A DNA stretch of 64,000 nucleotides, taken from positions 372,001-436,000 of the forward strand of contig NOWV01000053.1 of assembly GCA_003344405.1 (NCBI GenBank). Reading direction: 5' to 3'. The notes below the pieces were generated by a model that was given only the letters and a program-made list of their open reading frames with translations, ran no database searches and was not told where the DNA came from. Below, in pieces: positions 54,546-64,000 of this stretch (the stretch's first letter is position 1; every line of letters begins with the position of its first letter). Position numbers and translations under genes: made by a program. This DNA comes from Trichoplax sp. H2 (lineage: Eukaryota > Placozoa > Uniplacotomia > Trichoplacea).

Positions 54546-56040
54546 GGCTTATTAAAATAACTGCACATACGACGGACTAATACAGGACTTGCAGTCGATT
54601 ATACAGTACAAGGAGTTTTGCAAGGATCACGCGAAAGGCCTTTAAAAAGTACAAATGAAAGGTCTTTGAAGCACAGCAGAGATCCTAAAATGATTTTAGG
54701 TTTGGTCTAATCAAGCCCAACCATAATTAGTTCTGCTACGTACAGTAGTCCTTTGCTTGAGCTTTTCTCCTCTTTTTAGACTCAATAGTCGCTGCTTGAG
54801 TATGCTGCAAATCACGATAGGCGTTGTCGATTTACCACCATACGTTAATTAATCATGACGTTGCTCGGACAGCAAGCTATCTATAGATTATTATTGTAAG
54901 GCAAATATCCTTCAATTCGTATTCATTAAAATAAACAATACTCTACCTGATCATTGTCCATTGCAACCATTGTAATTACTGTAGTGTTGATCATTGACGT
55001 TGCAACGATGGCGAAGTGGATATCAACTTGCATCCAGTCGTCTCGCCATTTGAGGCGAATCGGCTCGCCACTTGGTCAAGAAAGACCAAACATCCTCTTT
55101 CAAGGATATCGAAAACAATTCTTGGTAAATGTAGTATAAAATGGACTGATTTCAACCCTAATTGTACTACAGCAAACTCAATCAATCCAAACAGTATCGT
55201 AGAGAAGCGATTTGATTTCTATTAAAATTATTCTTCTTTTTTTTCTCTCGCTCTTTGTCTCTCCTTCTTGCCGGCGTTCGATTTTTAATCGTATTAAGAC
55301 AACCTATAGCTTTACTTCTTTGTAGAGTACGGTGAGACTGAGTCATTTTATATTGCGATAATATGAAATGATCATTTATTCGAGGGCATCTTCATGCCCA
55401 ATGTTTCAGCAACATGATTGGCAATATCATGTAATCTCTTCGATAACATAATCATATCTGTTTTACAATTACGATGCCAACATAAACGAATAACGAATAC
55501 TACGAGAATGATCAACAATCAATGTATCAATCGTCCCACTGATGAGCTTAGCACTAAAGTAATTAACAAAGTCTCTGAGCATTTACATACCTCAGACAAA
55601 ACTGATAATTCTTATCTTACCCTCCCACCTAGAAGTTTAGTTCCGTTTTTACATCCACCTTATACTCGTATACTGTATGCATTGCACAGACATCTTCACG
55701 GTCAAAGCTTGACCGTGACAATGTCGTACTTTTACTTTTCAACTACTTTAAATTATTCTTGTCATATTGCCATTCCTTTACTCCTTCCATAGCTGCAGCC
55801 AAGTTGGCTAATAATAATTATAATTGTTGATTTGATATAACACGTTGATTGCCTATAAAAAAAGAGGAACGAAATGACCGATGGATTGGCAATGCTGTAT
55901 AGCGATCTCATTATCTCCAAGATATCACTATCGTCTACTGTAGTTTTATCATTTCATACTCAAGCAAGTTCCATCTATTGCATCAACGCTGTAATGCCAT
56001 CAACTTAAGCTCATGTTGCTATAGGTCCGAAGGCAATTTA
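54546..56040. other. unassigned region with possible isolated exons
   Basis: No gene can be reconstructed. Candidate pieces are a plus-strand frame at about 55008-55125 (MAKWISTCIQSSRHLRRIG, Arg-rich, ending at a GTAAAT donor) and a minus-strand frame ending near 55373 (VIRLCWHRN, then MIMLSKRLHDIANHVAETLG). A competing minus frame also spans it (DFVNYFSAKLISGTIDTLIV). A plus-strand 124-codon frame at 55418-55792 has no domain. A perfect 10-bp-arm hairpin lies at 55696-55718. Confidence 0.25.
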
Positions 56041-56049
56041 ACAGTAAGC

Positions 56050-56384
56050 GAATACTTACTGCTATCGTGAATCCCCATATTCGCGATACTCGACGTTTAT
56101 TGTCGGTAAAACACAAAATAAATGGGTAAATCCCTGCGGTGGACTCAAATGGCGAAATTGCTAGCTGAACACGCAGTCTTATCGGCTATTACTACTTTCA
56201 ATTCCATGCAGTATCTCATCGTATGCTCAGGCAGTACATAGGGGAAATACAGTGTACCTACCATAGGCATCCAACGTTGAAAAAATATGTACCACACGGT
56301 AAAAATATTAAAATAGGACATGGCAAACCCGGCCAAAATGCCTAGCAGCAAATGACACAATGTTGTGCCTAAAGAGCTGTACAA
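56050..56384 (-). pseudogene. probable broken rhodopsin-type GPCR fragment (TM2-TM4)
   Basis: Two frames must be read in turn. The first (56145-56384) has a TM2-like helix (HLLLGILAGFAM), a Trp-containing loop (FNIFTVWYIFFQRW), and a TM3-like stretch with the expected Cys (MRYCMELKVVIADKT, ACSASNF). After a shift near 56147 the second frame continues AISPFES, AGIYPFI, then FTDNKRRVSRIWGFTIAV. This resembles the end of TM3, the intracellular loop and the start of TM4. The E/DRY position is damaged. No start or later helices in frame were found. The resemblance is by eye only. Confidence 0.35.
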
Positions 56385-56811
56385 GAACTGAACGATTTAC
56401 TAGTATCAGTACAGCAGGAAGAACTTTTCTTTCTACCACTTTTAAATTTAGAATTGGAAAGATTTTTCTTGTATGCTAGTTAATTGATGGATGATCAAGC
56501 TTTACTAAGCTACTTGTAACGATGATTGTTGTAAAAAAAAAACATGGAGTTGAATAATTTTTACGCTGCTGCCGAAATTTTTTCGCTTTCATCTTAAAAT
56601 CAAAAAATTATCGTAAAGTTGCTTTCATTTCATCTGTAAGATCTCACGTCTACTCTATAAGTGTCTTTAATGAAATAAATCTGCATAGCAATATTACACG
56701 AAACAGCCAATAACAACGCAAAGCACGTTAAAATTAGCCATGCAAAATCATGCACGGTACAAGTCATGACAGCCAACTTGTATAATCATCATCTAGGGTC
56801 TGCAACTATCT

Positions 56812-59800
56812 ATGAAATCGACTTTAGCGTCAGCAAGTGAAAATTTAATCAATGAATCCCCCTTGAGCCGTATCATGAGAGATGGAAACGAATTGCAATT
56901 GGTCATGGATAATCAGCAATATAGGTCAGCGATAACCATCTAGACGAGAAGGTTTTCAAATTCTTATAGTATTGAAATGCCAATGCAAACTCAATAATAA
57001 AAAGTAGCGTTTGGCTCAGTGAAATCGACACTAGAAAATGATATTAAATTGCTTTAGGATACGGATGGAATAAAAATTTCAAGTGATTAGATATATAAAT
57101 TTCTCGTTTATTCTACTATCTATTAGTGCATTAATTAAGTAGACCTAAAATCTTCTCGATCAGAGCAATAATAATGATGGTCTTCATACACTTGGCAGCT
57201 TTACCCTATGATTCGGTTTAAGGAATAAAAGTATAGAACTAATTGTATTTCCTTCTTAATTAATTCGATTTGGTTATCACTCGTAGTTTATGTTAACAGT
57301 CAAAATTAGAATGGATAAGATAATCGTTTAATTAAATCTACTTCATATGTCAATTGAAAGTATTTGAGACTAATTTTGGTCCTTAAAATTGGATTAGATT
57401 TCATGCAGCTTGGTTACGGTTTAGCTGTCAGTGTTCTTCCTGCAGGCAGCATGGCACTAATGCATGTCTCATTGAATCACATACATTGCCTCAAGAATGC
57501 AAGCTCGCTTCGGCTGATCTAGAAGGTATTACTATTCACCAACTTGATACTACATGATATTTAGTAAACATAATTTACTAGGATACATCAAGTTTGCCTT
57601 CCTTTTACTACTTAGAGGACGATGTTGTATTACGCTGGCAAGGCGAAGATGACCATGTAGGAAGAATATCGCGACAATTTCTACGCGATCACAGCTATTC
57701 TAAAGATGCACTCTCTAAAAGAAATGACCAAAGTAGTGTCAAGACATTTATGGTAATCCTATTTACGCTTACACACGATAGATAGATAGATGTTGCTTAC
57801 TACTCATTTTATGTTGTAAATAAAATGAGGTAATATGCTGTCTTAATTAGGCAGAGCTGCCTCGTATAAAATTTGAAGAAATATACCGTAGTAAAGAGAG
57901 CCAACGCAAGTAAGTAGTTAACTGTCTAACGCTACAATGACATAACTAGCATACCGAGAAAAACCTTTCGAGGCAACCTCATTTAGATTAGTTCCTATGG
58001 ATATAGTAATTCTACAGCTTCTGTATGGAGTATTTTACAAATATTCTAATAATGGAATGCAATGCAAAATAGCCAACCAATGAAAAATAAACTCAACACT
58101 TTGTATTAGATTTTTAATGAAATTGTTTGAGTACGGTTGCTGTCTAGTCCAAGATACACCTATTAAAGCTGGAGCTATTGAAGAGGTAAAAATTTCTTGT
58201 GTCTATCAGTATATCCTACAGGAAGATTAATCTTGTTCAATTTTGAATCTGATCATGGGTTACAGATGTTAGAACCAATAGCACCAGTGCAGCCGACCAT
58301 CTATGGAAAGGTAATACTTTAGTGAAAATAATTTGTAGCAGATACTATTCCATAATGGATATCTAATTAAACTTTAACCCATTTACAAGCAACGGTAAAA
58401 ATTTCGATACAATTAGCAGCGAATGTAGTCATACGGTGATATACATATATGAAAGCAGACCTTATTAAATATCCAATTTAACGATACAGATATTTGATCT
58501 AATGGCAGTGCCAAACCCTACTCATATCGCATATTCAATGGCACCGCTAATCTTTCATATGGACTTACTGTATTATGAATCTCCTCCAGGTATTCAGGCC
58601 TTACACTGCATCAGGTAATTAAGACAATGCTTAATTGCAGATGTTGTAACTGGGCTTGATTATGATAGCGATGTAATGCGACCAAAATATTGCAAAATAA
58701 CAAGTATTATAATCGTTTAAATACAGATTTGATGAATGTGTAACTGGTGGTGAATCTAGGATTCTAGACTCTTTCTTAATTGCTGAAGAGTTTCGAAGAG
58801 ATTTTCCCGAAGATTTCGAGATTCTAACACGCATTCCTGTAGCATTTCAGAGAGTTCATCTTGAAAAGTATGCACAATTAATTCTTTAGTTCTATTTAGG
58901 CCGAGTATTCATATCAATTTCGTAACAAAGATGAATTGTCTTTTGCACAGTGATAATCCAGTTGCTATGGTATATCGAAGACCACATATAGTTTTAAATC
59001 ACAACCAAGAGGTATCGTTCTCTAGTGATTTATGTAGGTATTAAATCACTTTGCAATTCTACTTTAGAGAAGTCGATTTTTACGAATTTGTCATGATTTA
59101 ATATTTTTAAGGCTATTAATACCACTTTATATCATTCTATCAAAAATAATATTTTTTTGAATTAAATAGATAATAGCAGTTAACTGGAGTCCAGGGTTTG
59201 AAGGCCCTCTCTCAATAGCTGAAGTAGGAAAATATCGCAAGAGAATTTGTCATGTTATAAATGTGGATGTGAGCGCAAGCTGTAACCATATACAAGCATC
59301 CTAACTGATTGCTTTTATAAATTAGGAGTACGTTGAGCCGTATTACAGAGCTAGAAGAAAATTTGCTGACATTGTTGAGAATTCCCAATATGAGGTATTA
59401 CCTATGATTATATTAAGGATGTAATCGTTAATTAAGTCTTAAAATTCTATACTTGCATGGTAAAAGCATACCAGTGGTATTAGTACTTCCTAATTTCATG
59501 AAATACTTTACTTAAGGCTATTGTGAGAGCGTTGGCCCAGGGTTAAGTATCCATATATCTTGAGAACAAAAAATTACCATAGCTTCCTTCTTCATTAGCT
59601 ATCGTGGGCTAGAAAAAAAGAATGTTATAATTATTATGACATACCGTAAATAGATAGTAACGTAGGTCCATTAATAAGCACTGCATACCAATTATATCGC
59701 TTACTGTACTAACCCGAATCCGGTCGGCCTAAAATTCATATTGTATAAGCCTTAGCACAAAGAATACGTACTATTAGAGTAAGACGGGAAATTGATTTGA

Positions 59801-60234
59801 ATTTATTTACAAGACCTTACCATCTGAAAAAAAACAAGTAATTATCTTCTTTAAAATTAACACTAGACTAAACCGGAATTCTACTTTATTTTAACTCATG
59901 TAGGTAGAACATCGATTACAACCTGGTGAAATGTTGATGTTTAATAATAGACGGATGATGCATGCTCGTCGCGAATTTACTTTAAATGGTGGAATAAGAC
60001 ATTTGCAAGTATGTCCTAGATTAATTATAAACGTTGTTATAGCTGCTACAAAATAGTATTTGGAATATAATGTACAGGTACTAAAATATTTAGCAAAATT
60101 ATCTTAACTTTTGACAAATCTTCTAGGGCATATACTTAAATATGGATGTATTCAGAAGCCAAACTATTATTGCTAATTTATCAGCTGGGATTAACGATAT
60201 TCTTCCAAGAATTGGAAATCAATGCTATTCTTAA
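56812..60234 (+). CDS. BBOX1: gamma-butyrobetaine dioxygenase-like 2-oxoglutarate oxygenase
   Basis: BBOX1 hydroxylates gamma-butyrobetaine to L-carnitine using Fe(II) and 2-oxoglutarate. Thirteen exons give about 450 aa (human 387): 56812-56924, 57398-57525, 57582-57752, 57851-57909, 58110-58185, 58266-58310, 58490-58614, 58727-58867, 58900-59011, 59170-59268, 59326-59394, 59904-60008 and 60127-60234. The N-terminal zinc site is present: FHAAWLRFSCQCSSC gives Cys48, Cys50 and Cys53, and the later DDHVGRI supplies the His. The iron ligands are H-x-D in PLIFHMDLLYYESPPG and the distal His in RRMMHARR. The 2-oxoglutarate Arg fits GGIRHLQGIY. PPGIQALHCI favours BBOX1 over TMLHE. All junctions join in phase except exon 2 to exon 3, which is off by one base, so the model is not fully closed. 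It could be a paralogue with another substrate. Confidence 0.85.
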
Positions 60235-60279
60235 GTTGAGATTGCATCTCCTTTGCTTTTGAAATCAGAGTAAAAAAGA

Positions 60280-60285
60280 AATAAA
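60280..60285 (+). promoter_or_regulatory. candidate polyadenylation signal of the BBOX1-like gene
   Basis: AATAAA occurs 45 nt after the stop codon, on the coding strand. Confidence 0.4.
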
Positions 60286-62260
60286 AATATTCTACTTCAT
60301 ATTTCATCATACCGTTGTGTCGTGATTGATTTCAGGTTGCAAGATCTAGGAATCATTCGTATACGTATATTATACGTTACATCAAAAGTATACAGTAAGA
60401 TATAATCTACTATGTCATACTATTCAGTTAGATGAGCGGGATTGACCAGTCAAATATATATACAGTGGTTTACACGATGTGACTTTTGCTCACAAATGAT
60501 TATCTTATTGACCATTAACCATAATTGATTAATTTTTTTAATAAAGATTTGGATTCATTTTTACCCAAGAGAGACTAGTAGAGTTACTATTCCTCCTGAT
60601 GATAAGAGATCATTAGTGTTAGAGTTTTACTGTGGGCAGATAACGTTAGGCTTATAGCGATGTAGTTTTCCGTAATAATTTAATTATCTCGTTCTAAATT
60701 CCATTTGTAACAGTAGTATTACAATCAAATCAATCGAATATCTAGAGGTCATGAAACAGTTCATCGGATAAGCACATTACTTTAACTTTAACACTTACAA
60801 GATTAGATATCGTCTTATTTATGATCGGTGCGGATTAATTGACTAATGATTTATCGTATGTACTGCACTAGAAATTCTATTTTCAGGATCAGGTTATCAA
60901 TAATTATTAAGGACCAGGTATACTCGTATTCTATTAGCTCTACTTATGGAGAGGTTGCAGCAGTGTATAAGTAATAAATAGCCAACAACTACTATAATTA
61001 ATGGCACAAACTATGACTATATTTCTAGAGATAACCATCAAGTTTTACTGAAAAATACTCATTAACTATTCTTGCAAATTAAGGTGAACTGGCCTAATGC
61101 CCCGTGGCTTCACTGATTTTTTAATGTCATGATTTTACAGGCAATAACCATATCATAATTCTATGTATGGTCCTCCAAAATATCTCTAGAGTCCTATACT
61201 TTATTAATAACTAATTAATTAAAAGTCTCAGCTATCTATTGAATTGTAGTGAAGTATAATAAAGTATATATCTTATTTATTACTGATGCTATTCTATGCA
61301 TACGATTAATGCTACCTGTTTACGATATTCCGTCACCTTATTTAGTGTCTTTTCCTCTGATCATGCTAGAAGTAGGCTACTTCATTCAAATTATTATAAG
61401 TCAGTTAAGTATATTAACAAATGTAAATAGATTAAAAACTTCTATGATAAGAAAAGTACTGGCACTGATTACGTTAATTATGACCAGATAAGAGAATAAA
61501 TAAAATAATGGAAAAGATACGAAACAATTAGATAAGCTATTGAACCAGAGGAAGAAAATCAAGAAGCCGTGGTCATTACTAAATGAAGTTACGTGTCTAT
61601 ACTTAACGTTTTTAAATTGTGAGAAATAGTATAGAAATGAAGTACAAGGCGATAGCTCCGAGATATTGGCAAACAGATTATGAAAGTGAAATGGTAGCGA
61701 ACAGATAGAAAGAACGGCAGGAGAAGATCGTCAAAGTCTGACAAGTGGAATGAGAAATAGTTATAACTAACGAGTATTTACCACTGTACGCAAGTGTAAT
61801 CAAGCTCTTCAATTCATCACTACATTTGTTGGCCTGTCCCTTTCTCGTGTACACTTGAGAGAAAGAGATAGACGAGACCTTAATTATAACACACTTCATA
61901 GGAAATTGTATTTCTCAATTATTTAGTCAATAATTGGTTAAGATAAGATGCGTTCCACTAGTTATACCTGTACGAAGAGATTGTAACGTTGTTTAAAGTA
62001 ATGAAATTGTGTATGCTGCCTCTGAAACTAACAATCATAACAAGAGTTAGTTTAATAACAGCTTGAATGGTCAGATGCCAAGTGTACGATGGCTGATAAT
62101 GCATAATATGACTAATTCTATATAATTAACATGCTTTTAAAAAAATTGGTATCCTGCTCGTAGATAAGTTATTTTGCCATATTATCGTGGGGGTCTTTGT
62201 TGTCTTTATCAGTTTCAATAGGTATTATGGTCGAATAATATATTACTTCATTAATTCAAC
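60286..62260. other. intergenic, no supported feature
   Basis: Very AT-rich sequence. The open frames at 61,249-61,491 and 61,678-61,899 have no domain, splice context or family resemblance. Confidence 0.5.
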
Positions 62261-62329
62261 TTTGTTGCTTCTCATTTCAATCTATTCCAAAATGCAATGA
62301 TGAGCCACTCCAATAATGTAGTGAGCAGA

Positions 62330-63050
62330 TCTACTGGACGTATAAGTACACAATAGAATGACTTCATCTTACTGTACTCGATTGCTTCTATCTTTAATCT
62401 AGTTCAAAAATGCAACGACGAATCACTGCCAAATAATAATGAGAATATCTACTGTATGTACATATATATTTCTCGTACGCAGCAGAATGACTTCATTTTA
62501 CTCTACTCGATTGCTTCTGTTTTTAATTTAGTTCAAAAATGCAACGACGAATCACTGCCAAATAATAATGAGAATATCTACTGTACGTACGTATATATTT
62601 CTCGTACGCAGCAGAATGACTTCATTTTACTCTACTCGATTGCTTCTGTCTTTAATCTAGTTCAAAAATGCAACGACGAATCACTGCCAAATAATAAAGA
62701 GAATATCTACTGTATGTACATATGTATTTCTCGTACGCAGCAGAATGACTTCATTTTACTCTACTCGATTGCTTCTGTCTTTAATCTAGTTCAAAAATGC
62801 AACGACGAATCACTGCCAAATAATAAAGAGAATATCTACTGTATGTACATATATATTTCTCGTACGCAATAGGATGACTTCATCTTACTCTACTCGATTG
62901 CTTCTGTCTTTAATCTAGTTCAAAAATGCAACGACGAATCACTGCCAAATAATAAAGAGAATATCTACTGTATGTACATATATATTTCTCGTGTGTAGCA
63001 GAATGACTTCATTTTACTGTACTTAGTTATACTTTCTTCAGTTTATTTTA
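62330..63050. repeat. 129-bp tandem repeat keeping an open frame
   Basis: The landmark agttcaaaaatgcaacgac recurs at 62401, 62530, 62659, 62788 and 62917, a period of exactly 129 bp (43 codons). Because the unit is a multiple of three and stop-free in one frame, it gives a 138-codon plus-strand frame (62456-62872) of repeated FILLYSIASVFNLVQKCNDE. Copies are nearly identical. Diverged copies flank the array at about 62.26-62.34 kb and 63.28-63.57 kb. No promoter, intron or domain supports a protein. Confidence 0.95.
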
Positions 63051-63599
63051 AAATACAATGATAAATCACTGTAATGATATCGAGAAGAATTATCTTACGT
63101 ATGGATTGAGCCGGCTAGAGGAATAAAAGCTATTAATCTTTACTTAAAGCACTATCGTAGCCGCCTAAAGCCCGAAATTCTCATATTTTTGCTGTTAATT
63201 CGGACTTAGCCGGATCAGTAATGCAGTATTGTATCCGGTATTATGTTATGCAAAATAGCGCATCAGAATTACTCTTACTTCATTTGAGTTCACTCTGCTG
63301 TGTGTGGTTGCTTCTAGACTAAATCGATACCAAAATGCAATGATGAATCACTCCCAATACAGTGATGACTGATTATTCTATTCCATTCGTGTGTACAAGT
63401 AAGCATCAGGATAATCAATGATTTTATTTTACTCTACTTGGCTGCTTCTCACTTCAATTTATTGCAACATGCAGTGGCTCTAATATAGTCATAGGTCCAA
63501 GTAACTATGAGGAAAATAAATGACTTCATTTCATTCTACTGTAGTCACTCGGCTGTTTCTCACTTCAAACCAACGTGCAATCAATTGAAATCGAATGAA

Positions 63600-64000
63600 T
63601 ATCTGCAAAATCACATACCAGTGTGCATATTTTGTTTTCACAATCTTGTTCATAAATTAAATTGACTATATTCAGTCATAGTCATATTAAATATCATTAT
63701 ATGGACCCGTAGGCAATGCTTTTACACACTGATCTTGTCGTTATTTCAAGCGCTTGAAGAAGGATTTGGGCAAACAGAAAACGAAATCAACACACCTTAC
63801 AGTGTACAGTACAGAGCGTACAGTACATTGCACAGTGTGCAGTACAGTACTGTACACTGTGTGGAAGGCATGTGGACTGCTAGTAAAATCCACCAGGACC
63901 TGCAACTCTCTTCGGACGGACGGACTTTCCATACCCGAGAAGGCCAAAAATGTGGAAAAATAGTAGTTACTCAGTATAGATCTTTCGGGTTTGTTTTCTA
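63600..64000. repeat. GTACAGT-rich cluster at right edge
   Basis: The stretch 63798-63862 is built from overlapping gtacagtac, gtacagtgt and gtactgtacactg words, with open frames on both strands as expected of palindromic DNA. It resembles the arms of the element at 33.2-33.4 kb. The rest of the edge shows no gene. Confidence 0.5.

Noticed and set aside
55418-55792. 124-codon plus-strand frame
   Set aside because: No domain, no family resemblance and no splice support. The opposite strand holds equally plausible short exon-like frames, so coding strand is unclear.
62456-62872. 138-codon frame treated as a protein gene
   Set aside because: It is explained by the 129-bp tandem repeat. There is no splice context, promoter or domain, so it is kept as a repeat and a finding only.

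Overview
The window is nuclear DNA from an animal. It is AT-rich, its genes are split into many small exons by introns of about 80 to 600 bp, and every recognisable protein has an animal orthologue. A compact early-branching animal such as a placozoan (Trichoplax-like) fits best. This is an inference from intron size, gene density and the gene set, not a match to a known sequence. There is one short run of N.

I reconstructed nine genes by joining exons at GT/AG sites and checking reading phase by hand. From left to right: lamin B receptor (LBR, minus, 3' part cut off by the window edge); proteasome ATPase Rpt2 (PSMC1, minus, 440 aa); an unnamed 1,036-aa type I membrane protein built from WAP, thyroglobulin type-1, antistasin-like and other Cys-rich modules (minus); SRP9 (plus, 76 aa, three small exons); aftiphilin (AFTPH, minus, 1,167 aa); RAB3GAP2 (minus, about 1,390 aa, at least 37 exons); XRCC3 (plus, 392 aa); STYX pseudophosphatase (minus, 211 aa); and a BBOX1-like 2-oxoglutarate dioxygenase (plus, about 450 aa). 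A small unrecognised membrane-protein model lies just upstream of STYX. A probable broken GPCR lies near 56 kb.

The genes do not form a functional cluster. They cover nuclear envelope, proteasome, surface protease inhibition, secretion and trafficking (SRP9, AFTPH, RAB3GAP2), recombination repair, MAPK and F-box regulation, and carnitine synthesis. RAB3GAP2 and XRCC3 are divergent. XRCC3 and STYX are convergent.

The spaces between genes hold much of the unusual sequence. There are four tandem arrays: about 104 bp at 9.7-10.8 kb, 115 bp at 33.5-34.2 kb, about 175 bp at 52.4-54.5 kb, and 129 bp at 62.3-63.0 kb. There are also fold-back (MITE-like) elements at 11.8-12.25 kb and clusters of a near-palindromic word GTAC(A/T)GTAC. 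The most interesting coding feature is the 1,036-aa multi-inhibitor receptor, whose modules are almost all bounded by phase-1 introns.
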